From NCBI RefSeq assembly GCF_029633825.1, contig NZ_CP090641.1:2480001-2544000 (forward strand): DNA of 64,000 nucleotides. Reading direction: 5' to 3'. Made by a program: the position numbers and the translations under genes. The notes beneath the pieces were generated by a model. That model saw nothing but the letters and a program-made list of their open reading frames with translations, was not told the DNA's origin and did not search any database. The DNA is from Burkholderia contaminans. Lineage in GTDB: Bacteria > Pseudomonadota > Gammaproteobacteria > Burkholderiales > Burkholderiaceae. This document shows positions 20,580 to 27,954 of the stretch, in pieces. Every line of letters begins with the position of its first letter. Position 1 is the stretch's first letter.

Positions 20580-20647
20580 ATGGGCGCCCCGGGATTCGAA
20601 CCCGGACGAGGCATGCCTGGCGCGCCCGTTTGCCTTCGTCTGCCCAT
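20580..20647 (-). ncRNA. Second tRNA-like element, tandem with the first
   Basis: A canonical T-arm CCGGG-TTCGAAT-CCCGG (20605-20589) is followed by GGCGCCCAT. The 5' acceptor partner is ambiguous. ATGGGC (20647-20642) pairs with GCCCAT (20585-20580), enclosing an ACG(A)AGGC / GCCTCGT arm that replaces the D and anticodon arms. Alternatively, GGGCGC just before the T-arm pairs with GCGCCC, giving a minimal acceptor-T-arm mini-helix. Either way no anticodon arm of normal form exists. It directly abuts the other element (ends 20580, next begins 20579). Confidence 0.6.
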
Positions 20648-20751
20648 GGCGACATGCGCTGCCGCGACGAACGAGGTTCGGCGGCGGCGCACCAGCAGGG
20701 CTTGTTGAACCCTGGCTCGTGGGCCAGCGGGACATCCGGCGCTTTCTACTT

Positions 20752-20767
20752 AGCGAGGAGCGTGCCA
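20752..20767 (-). promoter_or_regulatory. Sigma-54 promoter of slipin-rtcB-RlaP operon
   Basis: TGGCACG-CTCC-TCGCT on the minus strand matches the -24/-12 consensus TGGCACG-N4-TTGCW with one mismatch and the exact GG-N10-GC spacing. Transcription should start near 20742 and run through both tRNA-like elements into slipin. The divergent gene is rtcR, a sigma-54 activator, so the pairing is consistent. Confidence 0.85.
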
Positions 20768-20915
20768 GTGGGTGACCTGATGCTCGATAAAAATCTCAAG
20801 CCGTTGAAGTGAAAGGGGAAATTATTTTGAATCGCGGGTGGTGTCGAATATCCGCTGGTGGCTCGATCAGGAAAATTCGATACAATCAGATCGCTTCTTA
20901 TCCTATGAGATAAAC

Positions 20916-22532
20916 ATGCGAAAGACTGTCGCGATCGGCTTTCTCGGTACCGTGCTCGACCAGGGCGGCGGCTCGCAGCGCCGCTGGCGCAACTGGCGGC
21001 CGACGATTTCGTTGTGCGAGCAGCGCGACACGCCGATCGACCGGCTCGAACTGTTGCACTCGCCGAACTACGCGCGTCTCGCGAACCGCGTGAAGCAGGA
21101 TCTCGAGCGCGTGTCGCCGCATACCGACGTGCGGCTGATCCCGATGGAGATTCGCGATCCGTGGGATTTCGAGGAGGTCTACGCCACGCTGCACGATTTC
21201 GCGCGTGCCTACCCGTTCGATCTCGACCGCGAGGACTACCTGATCCACATCACGACCGGCACGCACGTCGCGCAGATCTGCTGGTTCCTGCTGGCAGAGG
21301 CGCGCTACCTGCCTGCGCGTCTCGCGCAGACGGCGCCGCCGCAGAAGACCGACGAAGGGCCGAGCGGGCCAGGCACGATGTCGGTGATCGATCTCGACCT
21401 GTCGCGCTACAACCGGATCGCGCAGCGCTTCACGCGCGAGCGTGACGAAACCGTGTCGTTCCTGAAGGCAGGCATTGCGACACGCAATGCGCGCTTCAAC
21501 GCGCTGATCGAGCAACTGGAGCGCGTGGCCGTGCGTTCGCGCGCGCCGATGCTGCTGGTCGGGCCGACGGGCGCCGGCAAGTCGTTTCTCGCGAAGCGCG
21601 TGTACGAGCTGAAGCGCGGCCGCCATCGGCTCGCGGGGCCGTTCATCGAGATCAACTGCGCGACGCTGCGCGGCGACGCGGCGATGTCGACGCTGTTCGG
21701 CCACGTGAAGGGCGCGTTCACCGGCGCGCAGTCCGCGCGTGCCGGGCTGCTGCGCGCGGCGGACGGCGGCCTGCTGTTTCTCGACGAGATCGGCGAACTC
21801 GGGCTCGACGAGCAGGCGATGCTGCTGAAGGCGATCGAGGAGAAGCGTTTCCTGCCGGTCGGCGCGGACGTCGAGGCGACCAGCGATTTCGAGCTGATCG
21901 CGGGCACGCACCGCGACCTGCGGCAAATGGTGGCGGCCGGCACGTTCCGCGAGGATCTCTACGCGCGGATCAACCTGTGGACGTACGAGTTGCCGGGGCT
22001 GGCCGAGCGCCGTGAGGACATCGAACCGAACCTCGAATTCGAGCTCGACCGTTTCGGCCGCGAGCAGGGCGAGCAGGTGCGGTTCAACGTCGAGGCGAAG
22101 CGGCGCTATCTCGCGTTCGCCGCGTCGCCACGTGCGGCGTGGGCCGGCAACTTCCGCGAGCTGTCCGCGTCGGTCACGCGGATGGCGACGTTGGCCGATG
22201 CCGGGCGGATCACCGAAGCGCTTGCCGAACAGGAAGTCGAGCGGCTGACGCGCACGTGGTCGTCGCCGGGCGGAGCGGGTGCGTCCGAAGCGTGTGTCGA
22301 CGCGGTGTTCGGTGCGCGTGCGGCGGAACTCGACCTGTTCGACAGTGCGCAGCTCGAACGCGTGCTCGACGTGTGCCGCGTGTCGGCAAGCTTGTCGGAA
22401 GCCGGGCGCACGCTGTTCGCGGTATCGCGGCGGAGCAAGAAGCAGCCGAACGATGCGGACCGGCTGCGCAAGTATCTCGCGCGGTTCGGGCTGGATTGGG
22501 AGGGCGTGCGGCAGGCGCTCGACGGGGCATGA
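20916..22532 (+). CDS. rtcR: RNA-repair transcriptional activator RtcR
   Basis: 538 residues from ATG 20916 (upstream frame lacks conservation-like sequence). The N-terminal about 185 residues (MRKTVAIGFLGTVLDQG, LIHITTGTHVAQICWFLL) form the RtcR CARF-type sensor. The AAA+ domain has Walker A GPTGAGKS (about residues 216-223), the sigma-54 contact loop GAFTGA (266-271), Walker B LLFLDEIGE and a C-terminal DNA-binding region. The family activates rtcBA from sigma-54 promoters when bound to RNA with 2',3'-cyclic phosphate ends. It is divergent from the slipin operon; a TACAAT at 20881-20886 may be its own -10. Confidence 0.96.
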   Translation: MRKTVAIGFLGTVLDQGGGSQRRWRNWRPTISLCEQRDTPIDRLELLHSPNYARLANRVKQDLERVSPHTDVRLIPMEIRDPWDFEEVYATLHDFARAYPFDLDREDYLIHITTGTHVAQICWFLLAEARYLPARLAQTAPPQKTDEGPSGPGTMSVIDLDLSRYNRIAQRFTRERDETVSFLKAGIATRNARFNALIEQLERVAVRSRAPMLLVGPTGAGKSFLAKRVYELKRGRHRLAGPFIEINCATLRGDAAMSTLFGHVKGAFTGAQSARAGLLRAADGGLLFLDEIGELGLDEQAMLLKAIEEKRFLPVGADVEATSDFELIAGTHRDLRQMVAAGTFREDLYARINLWTYELPGLAERREDIEPNLEFELDRFGREQGEQVRFNVEAKRRYLAFAASPRAAWAGNFRELSASVTRMATLADAGRITEALAEQEVERLTRTWSSPGGAGASEACVDAVFGARAAELDLFDSAQLERVLDVCRVSASLSEAGRTLFAVSRRSKKQPNDADRLRKYLARFGLDWEGVRQALDGA

Positions 22533-22599
22533 CGCGTCCGGTGGCGCGGGCGCCGCGTGCAGCCGGAGCGCACGGCACGCGGTCATCGATCGGGAAGGG

Positions 22600-23187
22600 T
22601 TACGCCGCCGCTGCGTCGTGAAACGGCGCCAGGAATGCCCACTCCGGTTGCGCAGCTGCCACATCCGCGAGCCCGCGGGCGAATGCGTGTGCCGGCAGCC
22701 ACGGATACCCGAACGCCGCGTGCAGCGCATCGAGTTTCACCGACTGCGGATCGTCGATCGTATCCATTCGTGCGATATGAATGTGCAGCGCGGCAATCCG
22801 CGCGGCGTGTTCGCTTTCGCCGTTGCCCGCGAACTGCCAGCGATACGTGCCGTGCCCGATCCGCAACGCGCCGTTGTCTTTCTGGCGCATCACGACGAGC
22901 CACGACATCCCGCTGACGCCGTGCGGGTCGACTTCCGGTGCCGCGCACACGTAATAGGTCCGGCACCGTTCGAACCGCTCGCCGAATTCCTCGACCAGCG
23001 TGCGCGCAATCGCAGCCGCGCCCGTTACGCGCGGCGGAAAATCGATATCGTCGTTCGCGAGCGAAAAGCTCAGCTCGGCATCGGCCGCGAAGCAGTCGGC
23101 GATCAGCGCGGGACGGTTCAGGTCCTTCGCACGCAGATAGCATTCGAGCAGCGCGCGAACCGATGCGGGATGAAGCGGAAAGGGCAT
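22600..23187 (-). CDS. NTF2-like / SnoaL-like protein
   Basis: 195 residues from ATG 23187; the 11 residues before it in the open frame have no SD support. The first 130 residues match the nuclear-transport-factor-2 cone fold: helix ALLECYLRAKDLNRPALIADCFAADAEL, then GAAAIARTLVEEF, then strands ending SWLVVMRQKDNGALRIGHGTYRW. Such domains bind or isomerise small hydrophobic molecules. No catalytic set is evident and function is unknown. It ends 68 bp after the rtcR stop on the opposite strand. Confidence 0.65.
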   Translation of the reverse strand: MPFPLHPASVRALLECYLRAKDLNRPALIADCFAADAELSFSLANDDIDFPPRVTGAAAIARTLVEEFGERFERCRTYYVCAAPEVDPHGVSGMSWLVVMRQKDNGALRIGHGTYRWQFAGNGESEHAARIAALHIHIARMDTIDDPQSVKLDALHAAFGYPWLPAHAFARGLADVAAAQPEWAFLAPFHDAAAA

Positions 23188-23263
23188 GGACGAGCCTCCT
23201 GTGTCGGGAAACCGGGGCATAGGCGCCGGCCGGGCCGAGCCCAGGGCGGAGGTGCCTTTGCCG

Positions 23264-23290
23264 TATAATTTCGTTTCAAAGCTAAATTCG
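23264..23290 (+). promoter_or_regulatory. marR -10 element with AAAGCTAAAT operator motif
   Basis: TATAAT at 23264-23269 is followed by CAAAGCTAAAT (23277-23287). The same AAAGCTAAAT word occurs twice at 25319 and 25332, upstream of the monooxygenase operon. Confidence 0.5.
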
Positions 23291-23315
23291 CATGACCGTA
23301 CGGAGCGTCGAAGTC

Positions 23316-23858
23316 ATGGCCAAGCAGCAAGAGGAGTCCGTTCTGACCATTACCAACCCGGCCTGCCTGATCGACGGCACGGACACGGAATTTCGTCACC
23401 TGATCAACGGGCTGCTGCCGTTCGCGGCCCGCCTGCTGTCGGTGCGCGACGGCTTCGGCTCGCTGATCGGCCTCACTGGCATCCAGTATTCGCTGCTCGT
23501 CTCGGTTTCGCATCTGTCGCACGACGATGTCGTGACCGTCAACCGTCTCGCCGATCACCTGCACCTGAGCGGCGCATTCGTCACGATCGAGACCGGCAAG
23601 CTGAAGAAGCTCGGCCTGATCGACAAACGCTCGGACCCCGACGACAAGCGCAAGATGCGGCTCACGGTCACGCCGGCCGGCGCGAAGCTGCTGAAGGCGT
23701 TCGCCGAAACGCAGCAGCGCATCAACAACGTGCTGTTCGAGGGCGTGACGAAGACCGAATTCAAGGCGCTCTGCTCGGTGATCGACCGCCTCGTCACCAA
23801 TGGCGACCGCGCGACGCTCGATCTCGCCCACCTGATCGCGCGCCAGGAAAAAGGCTGA
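23316..23858 (+). CDS. MarR family transcriptional regulator
   Basis: 180 residues from ATG 23316, preceded by GGAG at 10 bp; an in-frame ATG at 23292 is possible but lacks an SD. The winged helix covers about residues 55-125, with recognition helix LADHLHLSGAFVTIETGKLKKLGLI and wing SDPDDKRKMRLTVTPAG, typical of MarR/HpaR repressors that respond to aromatic acids. A motif at its promoter reappears before the HpaC/HpaB-like cassette at 25405, so it may repress that operon and itself. Confidence 0.87.
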   Translation: MAKQQEESVLTITNPACLIDGTDTEFRHLINGLLPFAARLLSVRDGFGSLIGLTGIQYSLLVSVSHLSHDDVVTVNRLADHLHLSGAFVTIETGKLKKLGLIDKRSDPDDKRKMRLTVTPAGAKLLKAFAETQQRINNVLFEGVTKTEFKALCSVIDRLVTNGDRATLDLAHLIARQEKG

Positions 23859-23916
23859 CGCGTACCGGCCGCGGGATCGCCCGCGATCGCCGGCCGGCCT
23901 GACGCATCGGCCGTGC

Positions 23917-25128
23917 TCAGTGCGCGGCCCACTCGATCGTATTCAGGTCGACCCCGTCGAGATGCATGTCCCACAGTGGGCTCAGCTCACGCAGCTTGCC
24001 GACCGTGTCGCGCACCTGCGCGATCACGCTGTCGACTTCGGCTTCGGTCGTGAAGCGGCCGAGCGTGAAGCGGATCGAGCTGTGCGCGAGTTCGTCGCTG
24101 CGGCCCAGCGCGCGCAGCACGTACGACGGCTCCAGCGATGCCGATGTACATGCGGAGCCTGACGACACCGCAACACCCTTGATTCCCATGATCAGCGATT
24201 CGCCTTCGACGAAATTGAAGCTGACGTTCAGGTTGTGCGGAATCCGGCGGCTGAGATCGCCGTTCACGTAAACCTCGTCGAGCGTCGACAGGCCGGCCAG
24301 CAGCCGGTCGCGCAAGGCGCCGACACGGCGACTTTCTTCTGCCATCTCTTCCTTCGCGAGCCGGAACGCCTCGCCCATCCCGACGATCTGGTGCGTCGGC
24401 AGCGTGCCCGAGCGCATCCCGCGCTCATGGCCGCCGCCGTGCATCTGCGCTTCGATCCGCACGCGCGGCTTGCGGCGTACATACAGCGCGCCGATTCCCT
24501 TCGGGCCGTAGACCTTGTGTGCGGTCACCGTCAGCAGGTCGACGTTCAGCGCATTCACGTCGACCGGAATCTTGCCGGCCGCCTGCACCGCGTCGCAATG
24601 GAACACGATGCCGCGCGCACGGCACAGCGCGCCGATCTCGGCCACCGGCTGGATCACGCCCGTTTCATTGTTCGCGAGCATCACCGACACCAGGATCGTG
24701 TCGGCGCGCAGCGCCTGCTGCACGGCATCGAGATCGAGCAGGCCGTCTTCCCGCACGTCGAGGTACGTGACGTCGAAGCCTTGGCGTTCGAGTTCGCGAC
24801 ACGTATCGAGTACGGCCTTGTGCTCGGTCTTCACCGTGACGAGGTGCTTGCCCTTGCCCTGGTAGAAGTGCGCCGCACCCTTGATCGCGAGGTTGTTGCC
24901 CTCGGTCGCGCCGGACGTCCACACGATTTCGCGCGGGTCGGCGCCAAGCAGTGCGGCGACGTGCGCGCGCGCTTCCTCGACGGCCTGCTCCGCCTCCCAG
25001 CCGTAACTGTGGCTGCGTGACGCCGGGTTGCCGAACTGCTCGTGCAGGAACGGCACCATTTTGTCGACCACGCGCGGATCGACGGGCGTCGTCGCGCTGT
25101 AGTCCATGTAGATCGGACGGGATTGCAT
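23917..25128 (-). CDS. IscS-type cysteine desulfurase (stand-alone)
   Basis: 403 residues. Fold-type-I PLP enzyme: substrate start [17 protein letters not shown]-linked lysine in [12 protein letters not shown], active-site cysteine in [17 protein letters not shown]. The C-terminus ends in [21 protein letters not shown] like IscS. It removes sulfur from cysteine to supply persulfide for Fe-S clusters or thio-modification. No iscR/iscU/iscA lies beside it, so this is probably an accessory copy. It is divergent from the monooxygenase operon across a 276-bp control region. Confidence 0.9.
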   Translation of the reverse strand: MQSRPIYMDYSATTPVDPRVVDKMVPFLHEQFGNPASRSHSYGWEAEQAVEEARAHVAALLGADPREIVWTSGATEGNNLAIKGAAHFYQGKGKHLVTVKTEHKAVLDTCRELERQGFDVTYLDVREDGLLDLDAVQQALRADTILVSVMLANNETGVIQPVAEIGALCRARGIVFHCDAVQAAGKIPVDVNALNVDLLTVTAHKVYGPKGIGALYVRRKPRVRIEAQMHGGGHERGMRSGTLPTHQIVGMGEAFRLAKEEMAEESRRVGALRDRLLAGLSTLDEVYVNGDLSRRIPHNLNVSFNFVEGESLIMGIKGVAVSSGSACTSASLEPSYVLRALGRSDELAHSSIRFTLGRFTTEAEVDSVIAQVRDTVGKLRELSPLWDMHLDGVDLNTIEWAAH

Positions 25129-25264
25129 CGATGCGGCTCCGGAAAGCGGTGTCTCCCGCGGTGCCGGAAAGCACCGGGGAATCGGGTAGCCGCAGTGTAC
25201 GTGGACATTCCCGGACGCCGCGCAACATCCATCCCATCAGTAGGGTCGTCTTTCAAACAAAGCT

Positions 25265-25293
25265 TTCAAGTTCAGGGTTTACGACAACTTGAA
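25265..25293. repeat. Inverted repeat upstream of monooxygenase operon
   Basis: Perfect 8-bp arms TTCAAGTT / AACTTGAA with a 13-bp spacer, giving 21 bp (two helical turns) between arm centres. Likely a dimeric regulator site. Confidence 0.5.
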
Positions 25294-25318
25294 CCCGCCT
25301 TTGTGTTTACATTTAATA

Positions 25319-25341
25319 AAAGCTAAATAACAAAGCTAAAT
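25319..25341. promoter_or_regulatory. Paired AAAGCTAAAT direct repeats
   Basis: Two 10-bp copies with 13-bp period, upstream of the reductase gene. A third copy is at the marR promoter (23278-23287). Confidence 0.5.
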
Positions 25342-25404
25342 CACGATACATTGTTGGGCCGGATTCCACTGCGGAATCCGGCGATGCAACCCAAGGAGGA
25401 TGAG

Positions 25405-25932
25405 ATGAGCGAGAACCATGCCGGAACCGGCGCCGGTGCCGACGAGCAGCGACGCTTTCGCGCGGCGCTGTCGATGTTCGCGACGGGCGTCGCGGTGATT
25501 ACCGCCCCGCGCAAGGAAGGGATGCCGATCGGCATCACGGTCGCGTCGTTCAATTCGGTGTCGCTGGATCCGCCGCTGATCCTGTTCTCGGTCGACCGTC
25601 GCAGCCTGAGCCTCGGCGACCTGGCCGGCGCAGGCGGCTATGCGGTCAACGTGCTCGACGAGACGCAGCAGCATCTGTCGAACTGCTTCGCGAAAGCGAA
25701 CGGCGACAAGTGGGGCTGGCGTGCGGACGCGGCCGATGACGATGGCGCGGTGCTGCTGCCCGATGCGCTCGCGACATTCGAATGCGAACCCTATGCGCAG
25801 TACGACGGCGGCGATCACGTGATCTTCGTCGGCCGCGTGACGCGGCACTGCGCGCGTTCGGAAGGGCGCCCGCTGATTTTTTTCGGCGGCCGCTACCGCA
25901 CGCTCGACGGCATGCACGCGCCGTCTGCCTGA
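25405..25932 (+). CDS. Flavin reductase of two-component monooxygenase (HpaC-like)
   Basis: 175 residues from ATG 25405, with a near-perfect SD AAGGAGG 5 bp upstream; an earlier in-frame ATG at 25384 precedes the SD. The FMN-binding split-barrel begins FRAALSMFATGVAVITA and has ITVASFNSVSLDPPLILFSV, typical of HpaC/NtaB/SMOB NAD(P)H:flavin reductases. It supplies reduced FAD/FMN to the oxygenase encoded 36 bp downstream. First gene of the cassette. Confidence 0.88.
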   Translation: MSENHAGTGAGADEQRRFRAALSMFATGVAVITAPRKEGMPIGITVASFNSVSLDPPLILFSVDRRSLSLGDLAGAGGYAVNVLDETQQHLSNCFAKANGDKWGWRADAADDDGAVLLPDALATFECEPYAQYDGGDHVIFVGRVTRHCARSEGRPLIFFGGRYRTLDGMHAPSA

Positions 25933-25968
25933 ATGCAACCCACGCTTCATTCCACCCTGGAGGACACC

Positions 25969-27447
25969 ATGATCAAGAACGGGACTCAGCACATCGCGTC
26001 GCTGCGCGACGGGCGGCAGGTCTACCTGAATGGCCAGCCGGTCGGCGACGTGACCGCGCACGCGGCATTCCGCAATTCGATCCGCAGCTACGCGAGCCTG
26101 TACGACTACCAGGCGCGCGACGAGAACGTCGAGAAGATGACGTTCGTCTCGCCCGACTCGGGCCACCGCGTCAGCCGGATCTGGCAACTGCCGACGTCCT
26201 ATGACGAACTCGTCGAGCGCCGTGCCGCGCTGGAAGCGTGGTCGGAGCTGCATTACGGCTTCATGGGGCGTTCGCCGGACCACGTCGCATCCTGTCTCTC
26301 CGGCATGTTCATGGGCGCCGACGTGTTCGAGCAATACGATCCGGCGCGCGCGGGCGCGCTGCGCGACTACTACCGCTATGCACGCGACAACGACTTGTTT
26401 CTGACCTACGTGATCGTGAATCCGCAGGCGAACCAGTCGAAGTCCGCACACGAGCAGGAGGACAAGTACCTAGCGGTCGGCATCGTCGATCAGGATGCCG
26501 AAGGCATCACGGTGCGCGGCGCGAAGATGCTCGCGACGAGCGGGATCATGGCGAACGAGGTGTTCTGCAGCTGCATCCAGCCGCTGCGCGAAGGCGACGA
26601 GATGTACGCGCTGTCGTTCGCGGTGCCGATGAACGCGAAGGGCATGAAGATCCTGTCGCGCAAGTCGTACGAGGAGAACGCGACGTCGGTGTTCGACAAC
26701 CCGCTGTCGAGCCGCTTCGACGAGAACGACGCGGTGCTGTATTTCGACGACGTGAAGGTGCCGTGGGAACGGATCTTCGTCGCCGGCAACACGGCGATGT
26801 GCGCGAAGCAGTTCCACGCGACGCCCGCGCACGTGTACCAGAACTATCAATGCCAGGTGCGGCTGATGACGAAGCTGCGCTTCCTCGTCGGGCTCGGGTT
26901 GAAGATTTCCGAGGTCAACGGCACGAATACGTTCCCGCAGGTGCGCGAAACGCTGGGCCAGCTCGCGGCAGAAGCGTCGATGGTCGAGGCGTGGGTCTAC
27001 GGGATGGAAGCGAAGGGCACCGTCGTCAACGGTTTCTACGTGCCCGATCGCAACATGCTGTACGGCTCGCAGGTCGTCACGCAGCAGCTCTATTCGAAGG
27101 TGCTCAACACGCTGCGCGAGCTCGCCGGCGGCGGCATGATCATGCTGCCTTCCAGCGTGCGCGACTTCGAGAATCCCGACCTGCTGCGCATCATCGAGAA
27201 GACGCAGAAGTCGCCCGTGTGCTCGTCCGAGGAACGCGTGAAGTTCTTCAAGCTCGCGTGGGATGCGGTCGGTTCCGAATTCGCGTCGCGCCACAACCAG
27301 TACGAGCTGTTCTATGCCGGCGCGTCGTTCGTCACGAAGGGGCACGCGTATCGCACGTACGACTGGCAGCGCGCGTCGCATCTCGTCGATTCGATGCTCG
27401 GCAGCTATTCGTTGAACCAGGAACTGTCGACGCCGCGCGCCGCCTGA
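25969..27447 (+). CDS. HpaB-type flavin-dependent monooxygenase (4-hydroxyphenylacetate 3-hydroxylase family)
   Basis: 492 residues from ATG 25969, preceded by GGAGG; the open frame extends 12 residues upstream without an SD. N-terminal, middle and C-terminal HpaB domains have the acyl-CoA-dehydrogenase-like fold. Motifs include RSPDHVASCLSGMFMGADV, LTYVIVNPQANQSK and DNPLSSRFDENDAVLYFDDVKVPWERIF. It uses FADH2 from the reductase to hydroxylate a phenolic or heteroaromatic ring. It is not accompanied by the classical homoprotocatechuate genes, so the substrate is likely not 4-hydroxyphenylacetate. Confidence 0.87.
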   Translation: MIKNGTQHIASLRDGRQVYLNGQPVGDVTAHAAFRNSIRSYASLYDYQARDENVEKMTFVSPDSGHRVSRIWQLPTSYDELVERRAALEAWSELHYGFMGRSPDHVASCLSGMFMGADVFEQYDPARAGALRDYYRYARDNDLFLTYVIVNPQANQSKSAHEQEDKYLAVGIVDQDAEGITVRGAKMLATSGIMANEVFCSCIQPLREGDEMYALSFAVPMNAKGMKILSRKSYEENATSVFDNPLSSRFDENDAVLYFDDVKVPWERIFVAGNTAMCAKQFHATPAHVYQNYQCQVRLMTKLRFLVGLGLKISEVNGTNTFPQVRETLGQLAAEASMVEAWVYGMEAKGTVVNGFYVPDRNMLYGSQVVTQQLYSKVLNTLRELAGGGMIMLPSSVRDFENPDLLRIIEKTQKSPVCSSEERVKFFKLAWDAVGSEFASRHNQYELFYAGASFVTKGHAYRTYDWQRASHLVDSMLGSYSLNQELSTPRAA

Positions 27448-27495
27448 GGCGTCGTCGCGCGTCCGACTCACCCGCTATCGCCACAGGAGAGACAG

Positions 27496-27882
27496 ATGGC
27501 CATCAACAAGCTTCACGACGAATTCCATACGCTGGACATGCAACGCGACTGGCGGCTGCCCGAAGGTTATGACCCGGCGTCCGGCGCGCAGGAGCTGATC
27601 CTGTCCGGCGCGCTCGACACCGAGCGCAAGCGCGGCAGCCGCACGCGCCTGCTGCGCCTGCCTGCCGGGCTGCATACGAAGAAGCCGTTCGTGCACGACT
27701 ACTGGGAAGAAGTGTTTCTCGTCGAGGGCGACCTGACCGTCGGCAACGACGAGCACGGCAACGGCGGGTCGCCGTTCAAGGGCTACACGTACGCGGTGCG
27801 TCCGCCCGGCGCGTGGCACGGCCCGTTCAAGTCGAACGGCGGCTGCGTGCTGCTGGAGATCCACTACTACGACCCGGCGTAA
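27496..27882 (+). CDS. Cupin-domain protein, possible ring-cleavage enzyme
   Basis: 128 residues with SD GGAGAG. A single beta-barrel cupin: motif 1 FVHDYWEEVFLVEGDLTVG and motif 2 RPPGAWHGPF supply candidate metal ligands (His, Glu, His). The protein is the third gene of the monooxygenase cassette. Small cupins include dioxygenases and isomerases, so it may act on the hydroxylated product; this is inference from position. Confidence 0.72.
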   Translation: MAINKLHDEFHTLDMQRDWRLPEGYDPASGAQELILSGALDTERKRGSRTRLLRLPAGLHTKKPFVHDYWEEVFLVEGDLTVGNDEHGNGGSPFKGYTYAVRPPGAWHGPFKSNGGCVLLEIHYYDPA

Positions 27883-27954
27883 GCACGACCGATCAACGAC
27901 ACACGGCGGGCGGCAGCGCGCAGCACGTGCGCTGCCCGCCACGAGGAGGATTCG

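Larger units (their letters stand above)
20250..20915. other. Non-coding leader and control region of RNA-repair locus
   Basis: 666 bp between slipin and rtcR. No protein is supported. Going down the minus strand it holds a sigma-54 promoter (20752-20767), a hairpin (20696-20714), two tandem tRNA-like elements (20580-20647 and 20509-20579), a stem-loop just after the second (20491-20509), and a GCAA-capped stem (20447-20464). The part next to rtcR (20768-20915) is AT-rich with repeated YTCGAT words at 20783-20788, 20862-20867 and 20876-20881, plausible upstream activating sites for RtcR. Confidence 0.7.
25129..25404. other. Divergent control region, cysteine desulfurase / monooxygenase operon
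   Basis: 276 bp with no gene. It contains an inverted repeat TTCAAGTT (25265-25272) / AACTTGAA (25286-25293), a palindromic AAAGCTTT (25259-25266), and two direct AAAGCTAAAT copies (25319-25328, 25332-25341) 13 bp apart. An SD AAGGAGG (25393-25399) marks the reductase start. Confidence 0.6.

Noticed and set aside
20509..20647. The tRNA-like elements as ordinary tRNA genes or as an att site remnant of an integrated element
   Set aside because: Neither has an anticodon loop, and no integrase, phage or plasmid gene is present in the window. Their location inside the sigma-54 operon leader fits a structured RNA instead.
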